Below are positions 10,478 through 20,643 of a DNA stretch of 64,000 nucleotides, in pieces. The stretch spans positions 62,001 through 126,000 of the forward strand of contig NZ_JQJY01000010.1 of NCBI RefSeq assembly GCF_000745775.1, read 5' to 3'. This stretch comes from Flavobacterium sp. ASV13 (GTDB lineage Bacteria > Bacteroidota > Bacteroidia > Flavobacteriales > Flavobacteriaceae). The notes below the pieces were generated by a model. That model was given only the letters and a program-made list of their open reading frames with translations. It did not search any database and was not told where the DNA came from. Position numbers and translations under genes: made by a program. The first letter of the stretch is position 1; each line of letters opens with the position of its first letter.

Positions 10478-13072
10478 TTACTGAACAATTACTTTAGTCA
10501 TTTTTAGATCTTCAGTGGCTGAACTATTACCATAATACACCTCATACTCACCTGGAATTACCTTCATATTTTTAATATTTTGATCATAAAATTCAAATGA
10601 AGACGACGGCAAATCAATAGTTACATTTTGACTTTCTCCCGCTTTTAAATTGATTCGTTTAAAAGCTTTTAAGGTTTTTAATGGACCATCTGTATCATTT
10701 AATTTTTTGATGTATACCTGAACAATCTCTGTTCCTGGAAGTTTACTGACATTTTTTATTGAAAAATTCAATTGTGTACTTTCATTTGATTTTATTTTTG
10801 TCTTGGACAGTTTTGCTGTACTTATATTGAATTTAGAATAACTCAAACCAAAACCAAAAGGGAACAAAACATCTGTTGTATATCTGTATGTGCGTCCTTT
10901 CATTGAATAGTCTTCAAAATCGCCTAAAATGTCTGAGTTTTTATAAAATGAAACCGGAAGTTTTCCGCCAGGATTATAATCTCCAAAAAGTACATCGGCG
11001 ACAGCCTGACCTCCCAATTCTCCTGGATACCATGCTTGTAAAATGGCATCGCAACTTGATGTCTCTGGCGTTAAAGCAATTGCAGAACCTGAGCAGTTTA
11101 CAAAAACCACTTTTTTACCAGCAGCTTTTAATTCTTGCAAACATTTTCTTTGAACTGCAGGAAGTTCTATATTCGTTCTGTCACCGCCTTTAAAACCCGG
11201 ATAAGAAACCGGCATTTCTTCGCCCTCAAGCAAAGTCGAAAGTCCACCTACAAAAACCACAGTATCAATGCCTTTTAATTTCTGGATTAATCCTCCGAAA
11301 TCTATATCAAACTCTTTTCCGAAATCAAATTCAAGATTCGCCTGCCAATTGTTTGACTGAGCATACAGAATTTCGATTTTATATTTTTTACCCGCTTCAA
11401 CTACAAATGGAATTTTTCCTGGCAACGTTCTCCAAGTAGTATATTTTGCTTTTGAAATTCCGTCAACTAGTAATTCGAAAACGCCGCAAGCTCCTGTTTT
11501 AAATACAAGTGTATCATTTGACGTGGCTAAAAATTCTGTCTCATATTTTGCCGAAAATCCTTCTAATTTAACTCCAGAAGCAAATTCATGCTGACCGGCA
11601 GTTGTCATTTTTATAGGATTTAAAATCTGTTGTGAGACAACTGGAATACCTTCCCTATTCGGGTTATTCCAGAAAGTTGCCTTCATCCCTTTTTTTCCTT
11701 CAAATGAAATTTGACTGAAATAACTTTGATTTACTTTATCTTCTACTAAATCACAACCTTTATCATAAAAGATTTTATTAGCCGTAATTTTTGATTCTAT
11801 TCCGTTTTTAATAGTTGTCGTTTTTACGGGCGTACCGTTATAATTTCCCCATAACATTGGTTCATCGTCGGCATTTGGACCAATAACTGCCACTTTGTGA
11901 ATTGTTTTATTTAAAGGAAGAATATTATTTTTATTTTGCAAAAGTGTCATTGACTCCTGAGCCATTTCAAGCGCTAACTTTTGATGCTCTTTACTATTAA
12001 GTACGGTTGCTGGAATTTGAGTCCACGGAACAGTGGCATCATCATCCATTTCACCCAAATCAAAACGCCCAATTAAAACGCGAAGTAAGCTTTTGTTAAT
12101 ATCAGATTCTTTTATTAAATCTTTCTCTACTGCTTCTGGCAAATTTTTAAAAGGATATTTTTCCCAAACGCATTCGACATCAGTTCCTGCAAGTACGGCT
12201 TTAGATGCCGCATGTGTAGCATCAGACGAAACTTTATGAGTGGTATAAAAATCAGTAACCGCTCCGCAATCCGATACTACCATATATTTATAACCCCATT
12301 CGTCACGAAGAATGCCTTGCAATAAACGAGTATTACTACAACATGGTTCATCATCTAAACGCTGATAAGCACACATTACCTGACGAACATCGGCATCCTG
12401 AACCAATGATTTAAATGCTGGCAGATACGTTTCGTACAATTCTCGCGGATTAACATTATTAAGATTCAATTCGTGCCTGCTCCACTCAGGTCCAGAATGA
12501 ACCGCAAAATGTTTCGCACAAGCCAAAAGTTTTCGGTATTTAGCATCCGCAGGACCTTGCAATCCTTTAACAACAGAGATTCCCATTCGCGAAGTAAGAT
12601 ATGGGTCTTCTCCATAAGTTTCCTGGCCACGACCCCAGCGCGGATCTCTAAATATATTTACATTCGGAGTCCAAACCGAAAGACTTAAAAAACGCTTATT
12701 TTCATTACCGTTTTTAATCCACTGATTGTATTTAGCACGAGCTTCATCTGAAACAGCGTCAAAAACATGATATAGCAACTGATCATCAAATGATGCTGCC
12801 ATCCCAATAGGCTCAGGAAAAACCGTTACATTATCATTATTAGCATAACCGTGTAAAGCTTCACTCCACCAATTGAATTTTTTGATTCCTAATCGTGGTA
12901 TGGCATCACTTTGATCGCACATTAATGCTGCTTTTTCTTCGAGTGTCAATCGTGAAATTAGATCTTTTGCACGTTCTGCCGAACTAAGAGAAGGATTCTT
13001 AAAAGGATATTGCTGTGCATTGGCACAAAAAAACGATAGTAAACTTATTATAAATACAAACTGATTTTTCAT
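10478..13072 (-). CDS. GH3 glycoside hydrolase with PA14 insertion (xylosidase/glucosidase type)
   Basis: An 864-residue exported GH3 enzyme that removes terminal beta-linked sugars, probably xylose, from oligosaccharides. The signal peptide covers residues 1-19. The TIM-barrel domain carries RDPRWGRGQETYGEDPYL (about 142-159), KHFAVHSGPE, and the nucleophile Asp268 in VVSDCG. The second domain is interrupted by a PA14 module (about 460-585: MKATFWNN to WQANLEFDFG), which usually shapes the active-site entrance. A fibronectin-III-like domain forms the C-terminus. The SDCG motif and GQETYGEDP block match the beta-xylosidase/alpha-arabinosidase branch better than classical beta-glucosidases, but specificity is inference. 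It follows the GH95 gene by 85 bp on the same strand. Confidence 0.9.
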   Translation of the reverse strand: MKNQFVFIISLLSFFCANAQQYPFKNPSLSSAERAKDLISRLTLEEKAALMCDQSDAIPRLGIKKFNWWSEALHGYANNDNVTVFPEPIGMAASFDDQLLYHVFDAVSDEARAKYNQWIKNGNENKRFLSLSVWTPNVNIFRDPRWGRGQETYGEDPYLTSRMGISVVKGLQGPADAKYRKLLACAKHFAVHSGPEWSRHELNLNNVNPRELYETYLPAFKSLVQDADVRQVMCAYQRLDDEPCCSNTRLLQGILRDEWGYKYMVVSDCGAVTDFYTTHKVSSDATHAASKAVLAGTDVECVWEKYPFKNLPEAVEKDLIKESDINKSLLRVLIGRFDLGEMDDDATVPWTQIPATVLNSKEHQKLALEMAQESMTLLQNKNNILPLNKTIHKVAVIGPNADDEPMLWGNYNGTPVKTTTIKNGIESKITANKIFYDKGCDLVEDKVNQSYFSQISFEGKKGMKATFWNNPNREGIPVVSQQILNPIKMTTAGQHEFASGVKLEGFSAKYETEFLATSNDTLVFKTGACGVFELLVDGISKAKYTTWRTLPGKIPFVVEAGKKYKIEILYAQSNNWQANLEFDFGKEFDIDFGGLIQKLKGIDTVVFVGGLSTLLEGEEMPVSYPGFKGGDRTNIELPAVQRKCLQELKAAGKKVVFVNCSGSAIALTPETSSCDAILQAWYPGELGGQAVADVLFGDYNPGGKLPVSFYKNSDILGDFEDYSMKGRTYRYTTDVLFPFGFGLSYSKFNISTAKLSKTKIKSNESTQLNFSIKNVSKLPGTEIVQVYIKKLNDTDGPLKTLKAFKRINLKAGESQNVTIDLPSSSFEFYDQNIKNMKVIPGEYEVYYGNSSATEDLKMTKVIVQ

Positions 13073-13157
13073 GTTTTCTTTGAATTTAATGTGAACATTT
13101 TTAAAATTCGTCTTTTAATCTTCGCTGCTTTTAATGAAATAAATACAATTGAATTAT

Positions 13158-15623
13158 TTATTCCTTAATTGAGAAATTGTATATTTTACCTTTTTCAGTA
13201 CCAATATCATATAAAAATGTTGGTTGAATCTCCAAAGGTTTAATAGAAGCTTCTTTAGCTATAATGGGCTTTTTGACCTCGTTTGTTTGGTAAAAAACAT
13301 TTGAATTAACTCCCGAAGCAGTTTTAAAATTCATTTTATTTTTGGCAATGATTTGATTTGGAGTTCTCAATCTAAGGTTTCCTCCAAGATTGGACTGAAT
13401 ACTGACAGCAATTAATTTTCCATTTTTCCATTTCATATCTTTAATTTCAAATCCTCCTCTTGCTTTCAAACCTGTTATTTCTCCATATTCTTTCAAAGCA
13501 TCTGGAAGAGCGGGAAGTAAATGAATGGCCTCATCTGAACTTTGCATCAACATTTCTGTAATTCCCGATGTGCATCCAAAATTCCCATCAATTTGAAAAG
13601 GTGGATGTGCATCAAAAAGATTATTATAAGTACCGCCTCCGCCAGTATTTACACCAAGCGGAGTTAATTGGTTTTTAATTAAACTATAAGCGTGGTTTCC
13701 ATCCTGCATTTTTGCCCACCAGTTTACTTTCCAGCCCATACTCCATCCTGTAGAAATATCGCCTCTTTGCAACAATGTATTCTTTGCTGCTGCAAAAAGT
13801 TCAGGCGTTTTATAAGCCGAAATCTGATTAGAAGGATACAAACCGTACAAATGTGAAATATGACGATGATTATCTTTGGGATCATCTACATCATCCATCC
13901 ATTCCTGAAGCTGATTATGTTTTCCTATTTGCATTGGCGGAAGCATGCTTCGCAACGTTCTCAAACTATCGGCATATTGTTTATCTTTTCCTAATGCTTC
14001 GGACGCTTTTATTGCAGTGCTAAAAACATCAAAAACAATTTGATTATCCATCGTTGATCCTGCAGTGACTGCTGAACCTTGATGCGCTTCCGGACTATTT
14101 TCCGGCGAATTTCCTGGAGCAACGACCAGCCAACCATTTTCAGGATCTTTTACAAGGAAATCAGCATAAAAATCGGCAGCTCCTTTAAGCACTTCATATA
14201 CTGATTGAAGATAGTCCTTATCCCCAGTATAAAGATAATGCTCCCAAAGATGTTGACTCAGCCACCCTCCACCAGCATTCCAAACACCCCAAGTTGCGCC
14301 ATCAACAGCACCGTTAATTCTCCATATATCCGTATTATGATGCGCCATCCAGCCACGGGCTCCGTACATTACTTTTGCCGTTTCTTTTCCGGTTTGAGCT
14401 AATTCCTGAATCATTTTTAAAAGAGGCTCATGCATTTCTGATAAATTGGTTTTCTCAGCTGGCCAGTAATTCATTTCGGTATTTATATTGATCGTATATT
14501 TACTGTCCCACGCTGGATTCATGCTGTGATTCCAAATACCTTGCAAATTGGCAGGCTGACCACCTGGTTGTGAAGATGAAATCAATAAATATCGTCCGTA
14601 TTGAAAATAAAGCGTTACAAAAGATGGATCTGAAACATTCCTGAAATTCGCCAGTCTTTCATCTGTTGGAAACTTAGATGCGGTAGTTACGCCCAAATCA
14701 AGTTTTACTTTTTTAAAATACTTTTGATAATAAGCAATATGAGCTTTCTTCATTATATCATATTTCTTATCAAATGCCTTGTCTAAAAAAGATTTTGCAA
14801 ATTCCTTTTCATTACCGCTGATATCGTTGTAATTAATAAAATTACTCACAATTGACACATAAATCAAAACGGAATCTGCGCCTTCAATTTTTATAGAATT
14901 GCCAGAAGTTTTTGTAATTCCACCGTTAACTTTAAACCTCGCTAATGCGTTAAAATTGACTTTTCCATCTACACCTTCATGATCACTTGTTGTTCCCGAA
15001 AGTGAAATTTCATTCTTGTTTTCAACTTTAATTTCCTGTTTTTTATGTTCAGAAGTGAAAGCTGCTGTAAATGATATTTTACCCGGTTTATCAGCAGAGA
15101 GTTTTATCACTAAAACCCGATCAAGAAAAGACATAAATGCTTCTCGGGTATAAATAATGCCTTGTACTTTATAAACTGTTTTTGCAATAGCATTCTCTAT
15201 ATTAAGTTCTCGGTAATAATCGGTAAAGTTTTGATGATTCGAAAAATCCAGTTCTAAGTTTCCTACGGGCTGAAACATTTGCCCGTGGGATTTTTTAGTG
15301 ATTATATTTTCATTAATGAGTTTTTCAGCTTTTTTATATTCCTTCTGAAAAATAAGTCTTCGAATTTCACTCAATGCATTTTTTGCATCAGGATTGTCAT
15401 TTCTGTTCGGACTTCCACTCCATACGCTTGCTTCATTTAATTGAAAAATTTCTTTTTCTACATTCCCATATACCATAGCGCCTTGAAAACCATTTCCAAT
15501 TGGCAAGGCATTTTCCCAAACTGTACCGGCAGGATTTTTATACCAAAGCTTTAAATCATTTGTCTGTTGTGCAGATAATGAAATTCCAAAAAACAGTACT
15601 ATGGCAATTAAATATGTTTTCAT
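13158..15623 (-). CDS. GH95 exo-alpha-L-fucosidase/alpha-L-galactosidase family protein
   Basis: An 821-residue exported GH95 enzyme. The signal peptide covers residues 1-18. The N-terminal beta-sandwich begins LKLWYKNPAGTVWENALPIG. The (alpha/alpha)6 catalytic domain contains YTININTEMNYWPAE with the conserved Asn379 and Asn381, SPENSPE with the probable general acid Glu508, and DAHPPFQIDGNFG at 671-683. Position 377 is Thr, where GH95 alpha-L-fucosidases have His two residues before the first of these Asn residues. In the GH95 literature as I recall it, Thr here marks alpha-L-galactosidases acting on corn-type arabinoxylan. Specificity for L-galactose is therefore favoured over L-fucose. 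The gene is 42 bp downstream of the esterase gene and 85 bp upstream of GH3. Confidence 0.93.
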   Translation of the reverse strand: MKTYLIAIVLFFGISLSAQQTNDLKLWYKNPAGTVWENALPIGNGFQGAMVYGNVEKEIFQLNEASVWSGSPNRNDNPDAKNALSEIRRLIFQKEYKKAEKLINENIITKKSHGQMFQPVGNLELDFSNHQNFTDYYRELNIENAIAKTVYKVQGIIYTREAFMSFLDRVLVIKLSADKPGKISFTAAFTSEHKKQEIKVENKNEISLSGTTSDHEGVDGKVNFNALARFKVNGGITKTSGNSIKIEGADSVLIYVSIVSNFINYNDISGNEKEFAKSFLDKAFDKKYDIMKKAHIAYYQKYFKKVKLDLGVTTASKFPTDERLANFRNVSDPSFVTLYFQYGRYLLISSSQPGGQPANLQGIWNHSMNPAWDSKYTININTEMNYWPAEKTNLSEMHEPLLKMIQELAQTGKETAKVMYGARGWMAHHNTDIWRINGAVDGATWGVWNAGGGWLSQHLWEHYLYTGDKDYLQSVYEVLKGAADFYADFLVKDPENGWLVVAPGNSPENSPEAHQGSAVTAGSTMDNQIVFDVFSTAIKASEALGKDKQYADSLRTLRSMLPPMQIGKHNQLQEWMDDVDDPKDNHRHISHLYGLYPSNQISAYKTPELFAAAKNTLLQRGDISTGWSMGWKVNWWAKMQDGNHAYSLIKNQLTPLGVNTGGGGTYNNLFDAHPPFQIDGNFGCTSGITEMLMQSSDEAIHLLPALPDALKEYGEITGLKARGGFEIKDMKWKNGKLIAVSIQSNLGGNLRLRTPNQIIAKNKMNFKTASGVNSNVFYQTNEVKKPIIAKEASIKPLEIQPTFLYDIGTEKGKIYNFSIKE

Positions 15624-15665
15624 AACTTTTTTTGTTGTCTTTTGGGATTCATTGACGCATTTGAA

Positions 15666-18383
15666 TTAATTAAATAACAAAGGAGCAAACATAAATAAAT
15701 CATGTCTCCATACCGGCCAGGTATGACCTCCCGAATACTCACTATATTGATATTTAATACCCATTTGGTCAAACTTGCTCATCATTATTTTGCAATTTTC
15801 ATAAGCGATATCTTCCTTACCGCCCATTGAAATCCAAAAATTTTTAATATTTGAATTAATGGTTGCAGTATTATTTTTCATAAACTCATATTGAGGTCCT
15901 GATAATGTGTCATTATTTGCCCACCAGCCAGAGCTAAATAAGCCTATACTGGAAAACATATCTGAGTTTTTAATACCTGCATAAAGTGTCTGCAAGCCTC
16001 CCATCGACAATCCAGCTAAAGCTCTGTTTTTAGCATCTGTTGCAACTTTAAAATTACTTTCAACAAAAGGAATTGCGCCATTTTTTAATTCATTTTCAAA
16101 AGCTTTCAAAGCATTTTCATTAAAACCGGCAACTCCTCCTGTATTTCCCATATTGCCATCCAGCATAACGATTACCATAGGTTTTGCTTTCTTTTCGGCT
16201 ATTAAATTGTCTAAGATTAAATTCGCCTTACCTTGAGTGGCCCATCCGGTTTGGTCCTCGCCTCCTCCATGCAACAGATATAAAACAGGATATTTTTCGG
16301 TCGAATTTTCATAACCTGGAGGAGTATAAACATACATTTCACGCCAAGAATTAGTTGCTTTTGAAAAGTATTTTTTAATTCTGACATCGCCATGCGGAAC
16401 CATTTTTAAGGCATAAAAATCGCCTTCTTTATTCGGAATTTCAATACCGCTTGCCATACGTCCCATACCATAAAAGGTTTCGCTTGACGGATCAGCAACG
16501 GCCACACCATCAATTAGTAACGAGTAATAATTAAAACCTTTATTGATTACGCTCGTTGTGGTAGTCCATAATCCATCTGAATCTCTCGACATATCATATT
16601 TTTTGCCTAAATCAATCTGTACTTTCGAAGCTTCTGGCGCTTTTATTTTAAAAACCACACGATTATCCGGCAATATTTGAGGATACTTAGCATTACGGAT
16701 GTTGGTCTGAGCCTGATCGCCTAAAATCGTATATTCTGAAAAAATGGACTGATCTACAGGTTTAAATAAAAACTGCGAAAACATATATAATCCGTTTTTC
16801 CAAACTTTAAAATCATGCACACCAGGTTCTAAATAGTAAATATGAGGCACATCATTTTTATATAAATAATCATGTGTGCGCTTGCTGTTCATGATCAGCC
16901 AATCATTATCACCACAGGAAATCCAAAGTAGTTTTAATTTCTTTTTTGCTTCTTCGGGATTCGGAAGCAATTCTTCAGGCATTTTGGTATTTGGTGCAGC
17001 TGAAAATGCACCAACCCATGCAAATTTATCCAGGTTTCCTAAACCGAAATTCAAAGATTGTCCTCCGCCCATTGATAAACCGGCAATTGCGCGGTGCTCT
17101 CTGTCTTTATAAACAGGGTATTTTTTTTCGATAAATGGAATTAAATCGGTCAGTAAATCTTTTTCAAAGGTTGAAAAGGCTTGTACTTTATCCGGAGCCA
17201 TTATATTTCCTGAAGCACTATCATCTTTCATCGCTCTTCCGTTTGGCATCACAACGATCATAGGTTCTAATTTTCCTTCAGCATAAAGATTATCTAATAT
17301 AATTTGTGGATTTCCTCCTTTTAGCCATTCATTTTCATCACCGCCTATTCCATGCAAAAGATACAAAACAGCGTATTTTTTCTTTGTATTAAAGCCCGGC
17401 GGCGTATATACATTGGCTTTTCTTATGGATCCAACTGTTTTAGATTCATAACTAATCATTTCTACTTTACCGGTCGCTACGTTTGAATTTACCTGATCAA
17501 AACCAATTGGCGCGCTAACCCTGAAAAAATCTTTTCCATTATACAATTTATACCCTAACAACGATAACATTTTCTCGCCATAACGATTTCCTAAATCGCG
17601 ATAACCTGCTGCGTTAAAATGCAAATTATCGGCTTCAGCTTTACATCCGCTTGAAGAAATAACATAGGAATTAGGTATTGTTTTAGGAAGTGTGGCTATG
17701 ATTTTATTCATACTTCCGCATTTGCCATTTTGGTCTTCATTTACCGTTTCTCCCGAAAGCAATGGAACTTTATTAGGGTCGAGATTCAAATCTTTCATCA
17801 AATTATCGTAAACGATTTTTACCTTTTTCGGCCAAAGCGTATCACCAGTATTAGACTCTCCTTGATGCAGTAAAATTCCTTTAATTACACCTTTTTTTTG
17901 AGCAATCTTAGCCATTTCAACCAATCTTTGATATGGATTGTCGTTGTATTGTTTTAGAATACCTTTCATCCAGTCTGGTGCCGTTGCAACATATTCTGAT
18001 GTTTTATCCTTATCAAAAAGCTCGATTTTACAACCTCCGACAGCTACATTTATAACACCAACTTTTATATTCTTTGGCAGATTGGCAATTAAAGTTCTCC
18101 CAAAATAATCCACTGGAGTCAACCCGGTAGTACATCGGCATAATGGAGGAACAGCAGTGTACCAATTCCCCTTTGAACGTCCAATTTCAGGACAATCTAC
18201 TGTTTCCAAGACCTGAAATCGATCATCAACTGCAGTGATGTCCTGAGACTCAATTTTGGCATAACCTTCCATATTTGATTGGCCAAAGCTTAAGTAGACA
18301 TGAAAATTTGGGTCTTGGGAATATCCTTTTTGTCCTAGTAATAAAAGAACAGTAAATGCAAAAAATCTAATTATTGATGTCAT
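15666..18383 (-). CDS. Three-module carbohydrate esterase: SGNH/CE6-like plus two CE1 domains
   Basis: A 905-residue exported protein (signal 1-22) with three apparent esterase modules. Residues about 25-285 are a sialate-O-acetylesterase/CE6-like SGNH domain with FGQSN (Ser36), the HQGESN block at 173-178, and the DNLH dyad (Asp252, His255). Residues about 300-545 are a CE1 esterase with Ser437 in GLSMGGG and His523 in GVHDF. Residues about 550-650 resemble the immunoglobulin/CBM48-like module often preceding CE1. Residues about 660-905 are a second CE1 with Ser793 in GLSMGG and His887 in GGHTWP. Family knowledge suggests acetyl-xylan and/or feruloyl esterase activity that clears ester decorations before glycosidases act. 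All visible catalytic residues are present. Confidence 0.9.
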   Translation of the reverse strand: MTSIIRFFAFTVLLLLGQKGYSQDPNFHVYLSFGQSNMEGYAKIESQDITAVDDRFQVLETVDCPEIGRSKGNWYTAVPPLCRCTTGLTPVDYFGRTLIANLPKNIKVGVINVAVGGCKIELFDKDKTSEYVATAPDWMKGILKQYNDNPYQRLVEMAKIAQKKGVIKGILLHQGESNTGDTLWPKKVKIVYDNLMKDLNLDPNKVPLLSGETVNEDQNGKCGSMNKIIATLPKTIPNSYVISSSGCKAEADNLHFNAAGYRDLGNRYGEKMLSLLGYKLYNGKDFFRVSAPIGFDQVNSNVATGKVEMISYESKTVGSIRKANVYTPPGFNTKKKYAVLYLLHGIGGDENEWLKGGNPQIILDNLYAEGKLEPMIVVMPNGRAMKDDSASGNIMAPDKVQAFSTFEKDLLTDLIPFIEKKYPVYKDREHRAIAGLSMGGGQSLNFGLGNLDKFAWVGAFSAAPNTKMPEELLPNPEEAKKKLKLLWISCGDNDWLIMNSKRTHDYLYKNDVPHIYYLEPGVHDFKVWKNGLYMFSQFLFKPVDQSIFSEYTILGDQAQTNIRNAKYPQILPDNRVVFKIKAPEASKVQIDLGKKYDMSRDSDGLWTTTTSVINKGFNYYSLLIDGVAVADPSSETFYGMGRMASGIEIPNKEGDFYALKMVPHGDVRIKKYFSKATNSWREMYVYTPPGYENSTEKYPVLYLLHGGGEDQTGWATQGKANLILDNLIAEKKAKPMVIVMLDGNMGNTGGVAGFNENALKAFENELKNGAIPFVESNFKVATDAKNRALAGLSMGGLQTLYAGIKNSDMFSSIGLFSSGWWANNDTLSGPQYEFMKNNTATINSNIKNFWISMGGKEDIAYENCKIMMSKFDQMGIKYQYSEYSGGHTWPVWRHDLFMFAPLLFN

Positions 18384-18464
18384 TATATGGTGGTATTTAG
18401 TGTCAAAAATTATTATTTAAATGCCTGAATTATAAAATTCAATTGTTTTTAAAGATCTCTCTTT

Positions 18465-20201
18465 TTACTCAGCATGAGCATCATTTGCTGCGGTCGCGTA
18501 TAAACCTACCAAAGCTCCTGTAAAACCTCCAGCCACATTTGTTGAAAGAATATCTCCAGAAACGCTTCCTCCCAAATTTTCAAAATCAACACCATTTAGA
18601 GCATAGCTAAATTGGTAACTGTCACCTGTTGCCTTAACCTGCAGACGGATATTCTTTTTGATTTCAATTTTAGTGCTTGCAATAATTTTTGATTGCCCCT
18701 TTTCTGTTCTTTGTAATACTACATAGGTATCTTTTCCTTTTTTGGTTATACCAAAAACATAGTTAAAGCGTTCGCTCTGGAGGCAAACAATTCCTGCCAA
18801 ATCCTTTTCAGATGCAGGTTTATAATCTATTGTTGATGCAAAAGAAAAAGTATTGTGCTGCTGTCTGTAAAAAAGTGTCGAAGTTGGTTTTACTTCTTTA
18901 ATATTAACTTCAAAAGGCTTGATTTGTAGTCCTTTTTTAGTTACTGTACTAAAACTTTCTCGAGGCCCTCTAAGTCCTATCCATCTGTAATCTAATTTTT
19001 CAGATGTGAAATTTTCAGTGAACGTAAAATTTCCATTAGGAAAAAATCCGTCTTTGCCTGTTTTGTTTTCAGTAACTCCTTTCGGCATTTTTATTTTTGG
19101 CTCAAGAGGAACTAATCCGTTTTCAAAAACAGGAAAAATTCCAGACCAATCTACAGGCAACATAAACGTTTCACGGCCCGTGTTCACTCTGTTTTTATCA
19201 TTTGGACGAATACCCAGAAACACACCGTAATATTTATTATCAGGTCCAAGAACTAAATCGGCATGTCCTGCCCAATCCACTTTATCAGTCCTGTTTTGTG
19301 GAAAATAACGTTGTGTCAAGATTGGATTATTAGATGCGGGTTTGAATGTCCCTTTTGGATTATCGCTGATAAAAATAACTTCACTATGATTATCTCCAGT
19401 TCCTCCTTCGGCACACATTAAATAATAACGTCCGTCTTTTTTATACAAATGTGGTGCTTCAATCCAAATTGGTTTTTTAGAAAGATCTACACCTCCGTCT
19501 ACAATAATTTTATCAGAACCTGGGATTACTTTATCATTTACAAGATCATATTCCCAAACTTTAATTACGCGATGACCTTCGTACAATGCTTTTCCTTTGT
19601 CTGGAGCATCGTTGTGTACGATATATCCTTTTCCGTTATCATCAAAGAAAATACACGGGTCAATTCCATCAAAACCTAATTTTATTGGACTTCCCCACCC
19701 TTTCATAGGATCTTTAGTTTTTACTATAATGTTACCCATTCCTCCTGTAAAGGCGGTTACAATCATATAAAAAGTATCATTATGTGGATTATAAGTTATA
19801 CCTGGTGCATATACGCCCTGACTAATTCCGGTATCGTGCGGATTAAATTCTGAAACTTTATTTAATACTCCACCCAAGTCGGTCCAATTCACTAAATCTT
19901 TAGAATGGAAAATTGGCACTCCGGGAAACATAGCAAATGAAGAACAAACCATATAATAGTCATCTCCTTTTCGAGTTAAAGCCGGATCAGGATAACATCC
20001 TTGTAAAATTGGAGTATAAAATTCATCTGGTTTTAAAGGGTTATTTTTATATATAAGATCATCTCCCTGATAAATGACATTTGAAAAAATAGGCATTTCT
20101 TTAATTGACCCATTTTTAAAGCTGTTTTTAACTGTCATTACATTAAAAGAGAAAAGAAAAAATAGTAATACCGACAGGCAATAAATTTGTTTTTGGTTCA
20201 T
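18465..20201 (-). CDS. GH43 glycoside hydrolase (arabinofuranosidase/xylosidase type)
   Basis: A 578-residue GH43 protein with an N-terminal hydrophobic export segment. The five-bladed propeller carries the expected triad: Asp72 in CYPDPAL (general base), Asp181 in GIDPCIFFDDNG (pKa modulator) and Glu248 in WIEAPHLYKK (general acid). A beta-sandwich C-terminal module (about 395-578, starting near FTENFTSEKLDYRWIGLRG) is typical of larger GH43 enzymes. The family removes arabinofuranosyl or xylosyl units from arabinoxylan. The subfamily was not assigned. It is the first gene of the minus-strand enzyme operon, followed at 81 bp by the esterase, and has a good promoter upstream. Confidence 0.93.
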   Translation of the reverse strand: MNQKQIYCLSVLLFFLFSFNVMTVKNSFKNGSIKEMPIFSNVIYQGDDLIYKNNPLKPDEFYTPILQGCYPDPALTRKGDDYYMVCSSFAMFPGVPIFHSKDLVNWTDLGGVLNKVSEFNPHDTGISQGVYAPGITYNPHNDTFYMIVTAFTGGMGNIIVKTKDPMKGWGSPIKLGFDGIDPCIFFDDNGKGYIVHNDAPDKGKALYEGHRVIKVWEYDLVNDKVIPGSDKIIVDGGVDLSKKPIWIEAPHLYKKDGRYYLMCAEGGTGDNHSEVIFISDNPKGTFKPASNNPILTQRYFPQNRTDKVDWAGHADLVLGPDNKYYGVFLGIRPNDKNRVNTGRETFMLPVDWSGIFPVFENGLVPLEPKIKMPKGVTENKTGKDGFFPNGNFTFTENFTSEKLDYRWIGLRGPRESFSTVTKKGLQIKPFEVNIKEVKPTSTLFYRQQHNTFSFASTIDYKPASEKDLAGIVCLQSERFNYVFGITKKGKDTYVVLQRTEKGQSKIIASTKIEIKKNIRLQVKATGDSYQFSYALNGVDFENLGGSVSGDILSTNVAGGFTGALVGLYATAANDAHAE

Positions 20202-20286
20202 CTTGTTAAATCTTAATTATTAAAAAAATCAATTGAATTAGAGCACTTACCTCAAATTTCTTTCTAATTAATAAGTGTATATTTTA

Positions 20287-20315
20287 CAAATATAGAAAAA
20301 CATTTTAATACACAA
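20287..20315 (-). promoter_or_regulatory. Bacteroidota-type promoter of the GH43 operon
   Basis: On the minus strand a TTG at 20315-20313 is separated by 18 nt from TATATTTG at 20294-20287. That matches the primary sigma pattern of Bacteroidota (TTG-N19+/-2-TAnnTTTG). The predicted start of transcription is near 20281, giving a leader of about 80 nt before the GH43 ATG. Confidence 0.7.
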
Positions 20316-20323
20316 CCGGTTGT
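20312..20323. promoter_or_regulatory. 12-bp palindrome ACAACCGGTTGT overlapping the -33 box
   Basis: A perfect palindrome with a central CpG, the usual look of a LacI-family operator. It covers the -33 element of the GH43 promoter, so a bound protein would most simply repress. No LacI-type gene is in the window. Confidence 0.45.
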
Positions 20324-20643
20324 TTTATCATTTATTTTTTTAAATCAATAAAAATATAACAGATAAAAAACACATAACGCAATAACACTACTAAAGTTTT
20401 AAATTTAATATGCCAAAAAGATATAAGAAAAATTAAAAATTCCGGCAAAAGCTTTTACTTCCTAATAGTTGCAATTTTCTCATTCTATCATAATAAAAAA
20501 TGATTTTCATTAGAAGGTTGACGAATGCAAATTTTAAAACACTAAATCAAAATCATATAAATTTCTCTTCTGGTAAAAACTTAGTTTTAAATTATTCTAT
20601 TGGATAATAGAAAGGTCAGAAACAATTAAAATCAAACACTCTT

